A stretch of DNA of 64,000 nt from Gymnopus androsaceus JB14 (lineage: Eukaryota; Basidiomycota; Agaricomycetes; Agaricales; Omphalotaceae): the NCBI GenBank assembly GCA_009733575.1, contig ML769443.1:19957-83956 (forward strand), in the 5' to 3' direction. The notes under the pieces were generated by a model. It made no database searches. It saw only the letters and a program-made list of their open reading frames with translations, and was not told the origin of the DNA. The position numbers were made by a program, and so were the translations under genes. Shown here in pieces: positions 30,387 through 40,575 of this stretch (positions are counted from its first letter, which is position 1; every line of letters starts with the position of its first letter).

Positions 30387-30599
30387 GTTATATGGAGTCA
30401 GCGTAATTAAAATTAGTACGAGGCTGAAATGCACTGCTTGCATCAGGTTTCACTAATACAATGCCGGTGCTTTAGCGTCTCAGCCTCTCAATACTGTACA
30501 TGGCAGGCAGAAGCATTCTATTGAGAAAACAGAGGGAGTGAGTGGGCGGAAAGGGCAGGCAGTGAAAGCTGTACATATGAATCGCCACATTGGTAAACG

Positions 30600-31100
30600 T
30601 GAGAAGACTGGCCTTGTCCCATTGCTCGATTGGTACCTTGGGTTCCTCCTGATGGTCAAAGAAAAACTTCAAGGGGTGGATTATGAATTTGGGAATTGAT
30701 ACTTACATTTGATCGTGGTACTGGAATTTTGGAAGATTGTTTTAATTCGAGCGTATGTGGTCTTCGCTATAACTCCTGATCCTGTCGAGGATTGGGAAAT
30801 ATGGTTTGATGTGCTACAGCTGCATTTTTCGGACAGACGTTTGCGTTCAAATATCGAATAGTGTGCGCTTGAAATTGAGATAATTTCCTTGTGGTTGTAA
30901 TGGTTAGTGTTGCCGCGGTGCGGTGATGAGATATGATGTCGGGAAGTAGCGAGAGAAGGGTCAGCGTCGATATTGCGCAGCATATCCATAGGCTCATCTG
31001 TTATCTTGTTTGCCTCTGCTTGAGAGTCGAGTCGAGCCTCCGCATTGACCTCAGGTGGTTTTGGGCAGTTGTTGGGGTACATGATTCCAGGATATGAATA
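30600..31100 (-). CDS. Possible two-exon gene fragment, unrecognised
   Basis: On the minus strand an exon (31100 to about 30713) reads PEVNAEARLDSQAEANKITDE...FQNSSTTIK. It splices by a GT-AG intron (about 30712-30670) into KFFFDHQEEPKVPIEQWD... The 5' end is cut by the foldback element at 31101, and the 3' end runs into the palindrome. No family recognised. It is probably a disrupted gene. Confidence 0.35.
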
Positions 31101-31388
31101 CATCAGCAAAACCTGGGTGAACTGGATAGCACTTGATAGTGCTATCCAGCACTCATAGCACTCATAGCACCCATAGCAAGGTCCCCATCTATCCAGAGCT
31201 ATGAGCTGCTATGGGCTGCTATGGATTGCTATAGAGCATGACATCTGTCAACGGGCAATATAATTTGTGAAGTCCATAGTAACTCATAGCTACCCATAGC
31301 AGTTCATAGCAGTTCATAGTTCTATGGCTGCTATGACTTGCTATGGCTTGCTATAACAGCTATGGCAATTATCCAGGTTTTGCTGATG
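31101..31388. mobile_element. Foldback element, 288 bp, CATCAG-ended family, TSD TA
   Basis: The terminal inverted repeats are perfect over 16 bp: CATCAGCAAAACCTGG and CCAGGTTTTGCTGATG. They are flanked by TA on both sides (31099-31100, 31389-31390). The interior is made of short CATAGCA / TGCTATGG units in opposite orientations in the two halves. No coding capacity. Confidence 0.88.
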
Positions 31389-32160
31389 TAATGGAAACAT
31401 GGAATGGAGAGGAAATGGAAACAAAGGAGGGAAGGAGTCACATACGCACAGTGCCGACTGGTGGCTGTTTGTGCTGGTAGTTTGTTGTAACAGATGAGGT
31501 AGAGAACGGGACCATATGGATCAATATCAACCACCTGACAGAGCCAGGTTGCCCGGGATCCCGGGAGTCCAACTCCGAGTCCAAGTCCAAAATCTAAGTC
31601 TGAGTCCAAGTTTCTATATAGCTCTAAATATCATATAATATATCTAGTATGAGCACCTATGAGCACCCTAGAGTTATATATGGCTCTAGCGAGTTCCGTG
31701 ATAAGCTAGCAAGGCATGCTTATCAGAGGATAAGCTGAGCACAGCAAGAGACTTGGCATCTAGGTGCTCAGTCGTCTTGATCCTGACTCTCATTGCCGCC
31801 AATTTTACATTGGTTTTTTGAGTCTTTCCTTGGTGAGCCTCTATTGCTCAGTTCCTTGCATCACCCAATGCAATCAAGACAAGCCCAGAGGGGATGCTGG
31901 CCATGTCAGGGCTACATGTAGCCCTCATGAAGGAACCTGTTGTTGCAGGTCTCGTTGGGCTCACTAGCCCGATAAGAGAATCTTTTTGATTCTGGACTCC
32001 AGTCCTTCTTTGTTTCCCACCGAATTGTGGGAGCTTCCTCGGCATAAGGTCTCGTTCTCTTTGCAAGCTCTATTCTCACCGCTGGTTGGTGGTTTTTCAC
32101 TTTATTTTATTTTATTATTTTGTTTTATCTTTATTTTAATTTTTAATTTTAATTAATTAA
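31389..32160. repeat. Repeat-rich non-coding sequence; part recurs at 32965-33100
   Basis: 31695-31830 (AAGCTAGCAAGGCATGCTTA, TAAGCTGAGC, CGCCAATTTTACATTGGTTT) recurs almost unchanged at 32978-33100. It contains a GCTTATC...GATAAGC hairpin. 31565-31610 has a (GGACTT)n-like tract that recurs inverted near 33945-33985. 32100-32160 is (TTTTA)/(TTAA)-rich. Confidence 0.6.
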
Positions 32161-32690
32161 TTAATTATTTCTTGGCTCGGACCAACTGGTTCGCAGCTCT
32201 ATCCTTACCGCTGGTTGGTGGTATTGTTTTTTTCATTGCTCGGACCAACTGGTTTGCAGCTCTATCCTTACTGCTGGTTAGTGGTATTGTTTTTTTTCAT
32301 TGCTCCGACCAACTGGTTTGCAGCTCTATCCTTACTGCTGGTTAGTGGTATTGTTTTTTTTCATCACTCAGACCAACTGGTTTGCAGCTCTATCCTTACC
32401 GCTGGCTGGCGGTATTGTTTTTTTTTTCATTGCTTGGACCAACTGGTCCGCAGCGCTATCCTTACCGCTGGCTGGCGGTATTGTTTTTTTTCATTGCTTG
32501 GACCAACTGGTCTGCAGCTCTATCCTTACCGCTGGTTGGTGGTATTGTTTTTTTCCTTTGCTTGAACCAACTGGTTCACAGTCTATCCTTACCACTGGTT
32601 GGTGGTATTGTTTTTATTATTTTTATCCTTTTTATTCTTTGCTTGGACCAACTGGTTTGCAGCTCTATTCTCACTGCTGGTTGATGGTAC
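32161..32690. repeat. Minisatellite, about 63-66 bp unit, about 8 copies
   Basis: Each unit contains GACCAACTGGTTTGCAGCTC, TATCCTTACCGCTGG and GGTATTG followed by a T-run. Units start near 32178, 32241, 32305, 32370, 32437, 32500 and on to about 32640. Length differences come mostly from the T-run. The long open frames here are artefacts of the period. Confidence 0.88.
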
Positions 32691-33500
32691 TAAACTTCAT
32701 TTTATTAATGGTCCTCTCAAAATAGCTTCAACCATCTATCCAGAGCATCACTCTGTCTGGGTGTTGGTCCCGTGTTCCCTTTCCGTCTTCTCTCCTCCTT
32801 GTGCTCTCGGGTTGGAGCTCTGCTCTGGTTGGGACTGTGAGCACTCGGAGTCCACAGGCGGGAATGCGGGCCAAGCCCCAGCCAAACCACAATTCTATGT
32901 ATGTATGGGAACATACAACTTGTATGATTCCCATACCTCTCCTCTACACTGAACATAGTGCACCCAGCTTATTCCACAATAAGCTAGCAAGGCATGCTTA
33001 TCAGAGGATAAGCTGAGCATGGCGAGAGACTCGGCATCTAGGCGCTCAGTTGTCTTGATCCTGACTCTCATCGCCGCCAATTTTACATTGGTTTTTTGAG
33101 TCTCCCAACCCACCCATCCCATGTTGATGTCAGGGCACAGTCCAGTAGTGTAGCCTGTTGTCCTTTCCTATCTGTGGAAAGTTCCACTCTAGTAAATATT
33201 TCCAGCGTCTCTGACATTCCAGTCTTAGCCAGCATGTGGTTGTTTATTTGCCCACCACGCAGGCCAAGCCCCAGCCAAACCACAATTCTATGTATGTATG
33301 GAAACATACAACTCGTATGATTCCCATACCTCTCCTCTACACTGAACGGAGTGCACCCAGCTTATCCAAAATAAAGTCGCAAGTGTGAAGCACATGGCAC
33401 AGTCCAGGCTTAGCGCCCACATCAGTTGGGTGCTTCAATATTGTCAGTATTGATAATAATCTACGAAATGCATCCAGCGAGGCCTGCTCATATGCATTAT
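32691..33500. repeat. Duplicated non-coding blocks
   Basis: ATTCTATGTATGTATGG...CCCATACCTCTCCTCTACAC occurs at 32892-32950 and again at 33280-33345. Between them lies the second copy of the 31695 block. These look like nested remnants of one unidentified element. Confidence 0.55.
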
Positions 33501-34640
33501 CTCAAATAATTTCATTTACTCTTCAGACCACAATCCCCTCAATACACCACCAATATTTCCGAATGAAGTCAAGGTATTCCTTGGATGTGCATGTAGTGAA
33601 TAATGAGAATGTAGAGGCCTGCTGGGACGTAGCAAAGGACTTGACCTGGCAAGGAAATGAGATACTGGATTGCATTGCGACAGACCAAGCAATGAATTCT
33701 ACCTTTGCCAAATTAAAGATCTGGAAAGTGTGTTTGAAACAAGAATTATGCGAGAGAGATTATTGGGACAGTTCCGAAAGCCTTTTGGAAAGTAAAATTG
33801 ACATATAATTAGAGGCTTGAAGTACAGAAAGAAATGTAGTCCAGACCACGTGGCTCATTTCCCGGCCTTCCCAGTGTCCCAAAGCCCTCTACTGAACCCT
33901 GGGCTGGATTCTAGACTATATTCTGGATCTTGGACTGGATTTAGATACTTAGACTCAGGTTTTGGACTTGGACTTGGACTCTTGAGTTCCCGTTCGGTCT
34001 CGACGGAGCCATGTTGAGGTGTTTAGGAGGGAGACGCTGCCTACAGGAAACATTAATTAATTCAATATGACAAGTTAAATATGCTTCGGAAAAGACGCGT
34101 ACCTTCATCTTCGCACAAAGCGATGAGTGGATGCGGAGGCATAGTCCTCGCTGTCCGAGTCTGAGTTTACAGCCTCGTTTACACCTCGGAGGCTCCATAT
34201 CCACAGCCTCGCGAGGAAGGAGCTGATCATACACTTCCTCAAGTGTTCTTTGCTTTACTCGCTGCAAAACGATATCCGAGTCTGGAAAGATATGATTCAC
34301 ATACCTCCGGGTATCTCTACACAGAAGGAAAGAAGCTTTTAGTGCACTATGAAGCTGCAAAAGTCCAGAATGTACGCACCATTAAAAGACTACTGAGTAC
34401 TTGTCCACAAGTTGCCTCTAAAAAGAAACTTGCGGAATAGGTATCGATTTAAAGGAAGAGGGATGTCTTACCCATTTGTTACATGTGAACCAGGTCCCAA
34501 CCCTAGAATAGACCTTTTGATTCCGTCATGAAATCATGTCACAAACAGAAGCTAGCTGCATACGAGCGGCAGAAAAGGAATGGATTTGGAGACCATATGT
34601 AATACAGCCGTTCACCAAAGCATCCCTAACGGAGGGATGA
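33501..34640. other. Intergenic; no supported gene
   Basis: A minus-strand frame (34360-33941) ends in repeat sequence, and a plus-strand frame (33563-33808) has no recognisable features. Neither is supported. Confidence 0.35.
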
Positions 34641-34689
34641 GGACATATAGTTTCTCCAAGCATGCTAGGGATGCAGACCCGGATGGACT

Positions 34690-35070
34690 ATGTTACAAAA
34701 CCACCTTTCCCTAAACAAGCCTGAACCATCGGAACACCTATTCACATACTCACATCCAACCGCAAACAGAACCACTCGCAGACCACTCACCAAGTCAGCC
34801 TTTATGCAGCGAATACACAAGGCAGCCAAGAAACTTGGATTACCAGTCTTGCAAGGGCATGGGATCAGGATTGGGGCCACACTCGAGTACCTACTTCGAG
34901 GGGTTCCCTTCGATGCAGTGCGGGTAATAGGCAGATGGAAGAGCGATGCTTTCCTGTTATACCTACGAAAACATGCCGAAATCATGGCCCCATACATGCA
35001 ACCGGACCTACATCGCGAACTTCTACGCTACACCATGCCCCCTGTCAGATGTAAGTGCACTCCTTCCATA
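34690..35070 (+). pseudogene. Tyrosine recombinase, C-terminal catalytic half (DIRS/Ngaro-like retroelement)
   Basis: The frame reads RPLTKSAFMQRIHKAAKKLG, then the catalytic core LQGHGIRIGATLEYLL (H-x-x-R box), VRVIGRWKSDAF (the W/H position) and LLYLRKHAEIMAPYM with the nucleophile tyrosine. The N-terminal half with the first catalytic arginine is missing, as are any RT and RNase H. The wording of the core and the split direct repeats downstream fit DIRS/Ngaro retroelements, which integrate by tyrosine recombinase. Partial, so inactive by itself. Confidence 0.75.
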
Positions 35071-35120
35071 TTGGGAATCCACGGTCGCTGGACGCGTCGC
35101 ACACTCCTCCTCTCATGGGA

Positions 35121-35275
35121 ATCGCAGCTAACCGTGTCTTTAGAGAACCTCCAAGTGGCCAGGACCCGAAGGTCGCTGACCTTTCCCCCATCACGCGGAA
35201 GGGAGTGAGTTTCTAGGAGGAAACAAACTCTGAAGATCAGGTACCAAAGTCCTGCATCACAGCAAGTTCAAAGAT
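35121..35275 (+). repeat. 155-bp direct repeat (B1)
   Basis: Nearly identical to 35592-35746, starting ATCGCAGCTAACCGTGTCTT and ending AGCAAGTTCAAAGAT. It directly follows the recombinase. With 316 bp between the copies this gives the B1-A2-B2 layout of split direct repeats at the 3' end of Ngaro-type elements; the matching A1 would be upstream and is missing. Confidence 0.8.
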
Positions 35276-35591
35276 GTTGGTTTGATTATCGGAGAGTAGC
35301 GTAGATTTGGCAAACTGTAGTCTTCGAACGGACACGTGATGCGGTGATCCACTCTTTCCACTTCACCGCATCGACGCAAGGCCGTCGAAGACTCAAACTA
35401 CATATAACATAGACACTCTTATTCAACCGCACCCTCCCACCCAATATATTGATCTATTGCAGCTATCCCAGTATACAAACACTAACAACATCACAAAGCA
35501 CAATTACAAGAATAGGGAGATGAGATAACCAACGGCAAAGTAGCAGTCCAAGCCCAGGGAGATGGAATAGCTGCGATGGACCCTCCCGCCC

Positions 35592-35746
35592 ATCGCAGCT
35601 AACCGTGTCTTTAGAGAACCTCCAAGTGGCCAGGACCCGAAGGTCGCTGACCTTTCCCCCATCACGCGGAAGGGAGTGAGTTTCTAGGAGGAAACAAACT
35701 CTGAAGATCAGGTACCAAAGTCCTGCATCACAGCAAGTTCAAAGAT
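35592..35746 (+). repeat. 155-bp direct repeat (B2)
   Basis: Second copy of the repeat at 35121; probably the 3' end of the recombinase retroelement. Confidence 0.8.
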
Positions 35747-35886
35747 AGTAATTACTGTATATAAGCCCACCTGTAGTACATTGATCCCCCATCCGTTTGC
35801 CTCCCGACTCCCACTACGAGGCTCAAACGGAATATACTGTTTGACACTGCCTTTCTCGAGTGACGACGCACCCGTGTATCCCAACA

Positions 35887-37212
35887 CATCTATGAAGGGA
35901 AAGTACTCGACGGAGTCGGATCGGATTCATCACTATTATCGCCTATCAATTACAAGTGATCCCGGGCTACATCCGCGTAGCCTCCGACCTGCTTCCGAGG
36001 TAGGTATAAATACTGCGAACCACTAATCAAATATCTTCAACCCAATTCACATTACAGCTTTCGCAACCCGCTTCAACACTTACAACTATGAGTCTATGTG
36101 AAAACTGCGTACGAGGTTAGTACTATAGCATTAATCTTCAAGTCGTTGATTTAAATATTAATCAATACCAGGTGTAACACACGAAGGAACCCCCACGGTA
36201 AGAAATCTCTTTGAACATGGTTGAAATTATAACTGACTCGACGCGCCAGGAACCTGGGAGGAAATTAACGGAGTCAACTGCTATATCGCAACTCCATCCT
36301 CCGAATATTCCAAAGAAAAGGTCCTCTTGCTCCTCTCGGATCTCTTTAGCCCCCAACTTGTCAACACCCAGCTTCTTGGAGATGGTTTCGCTGCTAATGG
36401 ATTCAAGGTAAATCTACGACATGCGAGAATCCAACCATGATTATCCTGCTAATAAGACTCAATTCCCAGACTATCATTCCGGATTATTATAATGGCGACG
36501 GGGCTCCTGTAGAGGCCTTGAAACCTGGGGTTAGTTAATATATTTCTTACGAGACGATTCATGCTCATTTCATTCCTCACGATTTTGGTAGAGCACTTTT
36601 GACCGGATGGAATGGTTAAAGCGTCATGACCTGCAAATACCCGTCCGCCACTTGATAAAGTCGTTCAAGGCTTGAAAGCTAAAGGGGTGACCTCGTTTGG
36701 AATTCTTGGATATTGTTTCGAAGGTGAATCTGATCAACTTAAAAGTCTATAGTATCTCTTACATGGTCTTAGGTCGCTACGCCTTCGATTTAGCCTTTGA
36801 AGGAGTCCCAAAGGTTGTTATGGTCGCCCATCCTGCCATGTTGAAGTCTCCTGAGGATCTTGAAGTAAGGAGCCTTCATACCTTTTTTCTCTTCTTGCTG
36901 CTGCTCAATAGTTTTTCGCATGCTAGATGTACTTTACCAAATCCTCAGCTCCTCTCCTCATCAACAGCTGCACAGATGATGCCTTGTTTCCTCATGAGGC
37001 TCAGGCTAAAGCTGACGAGATTTTTGTTGAAGGAAAGTTTGCTCCTGGGTACAAACGCGAATACTGGAAAGACGTTAGCCATGGTTTTGCCTCTCGAGGA
37101 GATGTTACCATTCCCGTGGTGAAAGCAGCCAAGGAAGGCGCTTTCAAAAGCTCCGTGGAGTGGATGAAGCAGTACTTGTAGTGTTGACGTACGTGCGAGA
37201 ATAATGCCTGGG
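35887..37212 (+). repeat. Segmental duplication, copy B (pairs with 26265-27587)
   Basis: Aligns with copy A from before the TATA box to past the stop codon. It retains the pre-insertion (empty) junction of the LINE: GCCTGGGC followed by CTTGATACATTG at about 37213. Confidence 0.9.
36088..37181 (+). pseudogene. Dienelactone hydrolase paralogue (copy B), frameshifted
   Basis: Same exon layout as 26455-27560. Lesions: one base lost at the end of exon 2 (near 36195), one base lost near 36627 (CATGACC against CATGGACC), and a Gly-to-Glu change in the nucleophile elbow (GYCFEG in place of GYCFGG). A 3-bp insertion in the last exon is in frame. The last exon (36927-37181) is otherwise fully open with the Asp and His of the triad, so decay is recent. 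Confidence 0.85.
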
Positions 37213-37250
37213 CCTTGATACATTGAATTGCAGAATTCGTCAAGTACTCT

Positions 37251-37620
37251 TGGGGTTTTGGTCCGATAGACAATCCCAAGTTTGTGTAACCAGTAGCCCT
37301 AGAGAGCTTTTGAAAACACGGAACCGCTTCGATTCTGAATCGGAGGTGTCAGTTAAATATGAAATGAAACTAAAATCGAAAGTCGTGGCAGCGCCCAGAG
37401 TTTGAACACAACTACGCCCGTTTGATGATCTTCTTTTTGGCCATCTACAGCAATCATTCTTTATGGATATCGAAAGCTAACAACTCCCTTTCATCAATGT
37501 GTAAGGTCCAAAACCATTAGTTCCGTAACTTGCAGAGTTCCAAGATGCAATAAAAAAGAACAAACAAACACAACAATATACTGTCCCTGGGGGATTCGAG
37601 CTCCCGGCTTCGTAAGCGGC
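37251..37620 (-). repeat. tRNA-derived SINE-like element (single copy)
   Basis: About 370 bp homologous to the arms of the 29400-30585 palindrome, minus orientation, with the tRNA 3' half (GAGCTCGAATCCCCCAGGGA) near 37608-37575. It carries a 25-30 bp insertion (near 37405) and other differences from the palindrome copies. Confidence 0.65.
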
Positions 37621-37692
37621 CAGGCGGATGTGTTTTTTGCGGGGCGACCCCAAACGGGCGCCAATTCGGATGAATTTTTCGCGGAGCGAGGC

Positions 37693-37998
37693 CAAGCACT
37701 ACGCCAGGGTCAAACAATAACGGCCGAAATAATTAGCGAAATAATTGTTGCGATTAATTACCTTTTTCAGTAAATATTTCGGTCGAAAAAGACCACGTTT
37801 TTCATAAGAAAAACAAATTGGGAAAGAAATCAAATTTCGCTCGGGAATCTTATATGATTTCGCCCGAAAAAGATATCGCAATTGATTATCTTTTTCGGCT
37901 GGAATTTCGTCCGTAATCTGTTATCTTTCCCGTGTGAAAAAGATAAAGAAACATCTTATCTTTTTCACCCGTGATTCTTTTTCTTTTTCGCTCGGGAA
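37693..37998 (+). mobile_element. Truncated CACTA-type element arm
   Basis: Starts CACTACGCCAGGGTCAAACA and then follows the same sequence as the left arm of the foldback element at 46796 (AATAATTAGCGAAATAATTG, GATTAATTACCTTTTTCAGT). It diverges into (TTTTTCnnCCGnnA)-like repeats. No right end found. Confidence 0.55.
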
Positions 37999-38704
37999 AT
38001 TTAATGCTCAGGACCTGGGCAGGACCTGGGCAGGAACTGGGCAGGAACTGGTAAGCCACGTGGCTATCGTTCAACCCGAATATACCCGGGCTGACTGGAA
38101 TATAGGCCAGTTCCAATTGTACATTAATGGAGGAGCTGCGCCGGTTGGCGTATTTCTTTTACTCACTGTTTTTTGAACCTCACCGACATTGTTTCGCTTT
38201 TAGATACGCTGCCGGTGAGCTGATCCAGCGGAAACTAGCAACCTATCCTGGATACAAACAACGCTTTCCTTGCTTGTAGGTGTGCATTGACAGTTGTAAT
38301 GAAATCTCAAGCGCCCATCTGATGTCGGTGCTACGCGATTACTTAATTGGGTACATCCCAATTTGGAAATAGCCGCCTTTTTGTGAGTGAATCAGTGAAG
38401 AACCCTGAACCAGGAAAATCCCTAAAGGTGAATTCGACATTAGGCTTTTACTTGAGTCGAATCGCTTCGCGGTCAAAGCTGTGTATATTAGCTGTTTTTG
38501 ATGGTCAAAGCGTTATTGCTCGTTCAGATTAGTATGTTACTCCTTTCAATACCTTAAGTTCGCCTGGTCCTCAATAAAATACTTCAAATTTTGGGGCGAA
38601 GATTGACAGTGAACGAAGTCTGAACTCATTATAAAATCTAATCTAAATGATCTACGAATCATTGTTAGCATCCCGTGGTTAAATACAGAGTACGTGTGGA
38701 AGAA
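37999..38704. other. Intergenic; short tandem CAGGACCTGGG; nothing else
   Basis: A small run of GGGCAGGAACTGG units lies at 38010-38050. No supported gene. Confidence 0.45.
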
Positions 38705-39649
38705 TTAGTGTCGAGGACACCATAATTGAGGCTGCCAGTCAGCTCCTCCGCAGTGGACAAGTCGCGTAATAACCAATTTATTCAGATCGATGTGTCCCAA
38801 ATTCCAATCCGTGTTGCGGCATCGGCCTGGACTTCTCTAACACACAAGCAGAGCTTGATGAGAAGTAAATACAGAGAGGCCGCAATGAGAACACACCATG
38901 AAGTCTTGAATTATCCGTGCAAGCTCGCAAAGTAGAACTATCCGGGTGGTGGGTTCCCCTTCGCAAATCTTAATCCGCCCTAGATAGTCCTCGTATCCAG
39001 GCCACTGTGACGATTGTAAAACCAAAAGTGATCCATGGTGACTGTGAATCAAAAACTCACATTAATGCGCACATTCAAACTGCGATATACCACGCTCGAT
39101 AACGGCGTCTCCCGTTTACCCTCGACGACAACATGCGAGATATCAAATATCTGCACACCGAGATCGGAGGATCCCTTCACTTGAAAGGCTACAGACCTCT
39201 CTCTACTGTGAAATGCCTGGTTGCAGTACACCTTCTGTGGCACCTGTACGAGGCGAGGAACAGTCGCATATACGGTTGTAGAGATGCTACGAGCGCCTGT
39301 TGAGTGACACTGAGAATATGTTACAGTCATTAGTAACAGTAATGAGAAAATATAGTTCATAAAGACCAACCTGCAGATGCTTATGCTCAGGAGCGAAATT
39401 GAGGTAGTCGGGGTACCGGTAAAATGCTAGCGGAGGTAGCGGAGACTGGGTAAGGTAGTCGGAGGCTTCAGTGCCCATGGGACGTTCGGAGTGCGAGAGA
39501 CGTTCAGGAGTGACGTTAAGGTATTGGGAGTGGTCTATACTCCTGAGATAAGAATGCGAGGGATGCTGTTCTGAAGAGGAGTTACTGCCTGACGAGGACT
39601 CATAATAAGGTCCATATTCAGTTCTGGTGTCGATGCGGGTAGAGGACAT
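38705..39649 (-). CDS. Uncharacterised mushroom-specific protein, WPGY family
   Basis: Four exons on the minus strand (39649-39371, 39309-39061, 39004-38897, 38836-38705) join in phase to 255 residues with no lesion. After a Ser-rich N-terminus comes a beta-rich region (TVPRLVQVPQKVYCNQAFHS, VYRSLNVRIN), then WPGYEDYLGRI at the start of exon 3, a helix (RIVLLCELARIIQDFM), and a C-terminal DLNKLVITRLVHCGGADWQP. The gene at 62742-63562 has the same motif order and the same intron position before WPGY. A third, truncated copy is at 29095. No function is known to me; no signal peptide or membrane segment. Confidence 0.72.
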
Positions 39650-40550
39650 GTCGATAGCTGTTGTTGCATATCCCTGTGCAAAATTCGATCCTTTAAACAG
39701 GTCAGTCACAGTGGCCAAAGCGGTCATTCATGACTACGTTTAGCCACTAACAAACCGCATGAATGGGATTTCCGTAATCATAGATTCTTGTTCGGGGACC
39801 TGGCTTGAACATTGGACGCGCTGAAGATAAATTGATCATGATGCCAGGATAAATATCTCGTAGATTTATCAAAAGTAGAACAAGGGAATACAATGTTGAA
39901 AGATTTTACTGAAAGGAAAATGGGGAATCTCGCCAGAGCAGAGCAGTGATCAATCGTTCTTCGCAGTGGGACAAGCATAATGTTGAGTGAGTTTACCGCA
40001 AGACAAAGGGGCATCTCGCCAGAGCAGAGCAATGATCGATCGTTTTTAGCACTAGTTGTGATGTGTCCGCACGCGATTCCAGAGAACTGAGCCAAGGGGG
40101 AGAATAATTCCTAATTACAAGGCATTACCTGGATAGATTACAATGTCAGGTACACGCCCATGTCCAAGAAGGTGGCGAGGGGATTTTTGACCGGACGCCC
40201 TGGTACTGAGCAGAGTGAGAAGCGCTCACCATCAATAGCATTATCATAAGCGCTTTTTCACTCACGTTCAAGTTCAACGACTTACTAGACTTTGAAATGA
40301 GTCTGTCTCCTTGAAAGACGTGTCTGGTCACGCTCACCCCTGGAAGATATAACACAACAGGAGACAGGACGAATAGAAGGAAGGTCAGGACATTGTAGGA
40401 GATTTTCCACGAGGATAGCCATGACCAAGTCCACGAGTGAGTGCAGAGAAGGACGCGAAGAATTTTCGATAGGCATGAGGTAGGCCACGAGGCCGAAGCG
40501 CTCCCGACGGTCAAAGCGCTTTATACTAGGGAGTTGTGGCACGACTCCCC
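39650..40550. repeat. Intergenic with 80-bp tandem duplicate and a dispersed repeat
   Basis: Two tandem units of about 80 bp (about 39893-39970 and 39975-40050) share ATCTCGCCAGAGCAGAGCA. The part at 40420-40500 (CACGAGGATAGCCATGACC, CCACGAGG) is related to the dispersed repeat upstream of both F-box paralogues (about 43880-43990 and 60455-60600). Confidence 0.5.
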
Positions 40551-40575
40551 NNNNNNNNNNNNNNNNNNNNNNNNN
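40551..40575. other. Assembly gap (25 N)
   Basis: Run of N; true size unknown. Confidence 0.99.

Larger units (their letters stand above)
29400..30585. repeat. Large palindrome, arms about 585 bp, spacer 17 bp
   Basis: 29400-29986 and 30004-30585 are near-identical inverted copies around the spacer TAACAAGGACTCTTGTA. Each arm holds a tRNA-derived SINE-like unit with its tRNA end outward, and beyond it about 190 bp of other shared sequence, so the palindrome is larger than the SINE. It begins at a gap, so misassembly of two copies is possible. Confidence 0.85.

Noticed and set aside
32215..32725. Overlapping open frames of 100-141 codons with repeated hydrophobic segments
   Set aside because: Arise from the 63-66 bp tandem repeat read in three frames; no start context, introns or family support.
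40146..40514. 122-codon minus-strand frame with hydrophobic stretch
   Set aside because: Overlaps a dispersed repeat also found near 43900 and 60500; no splice-consistent gene.
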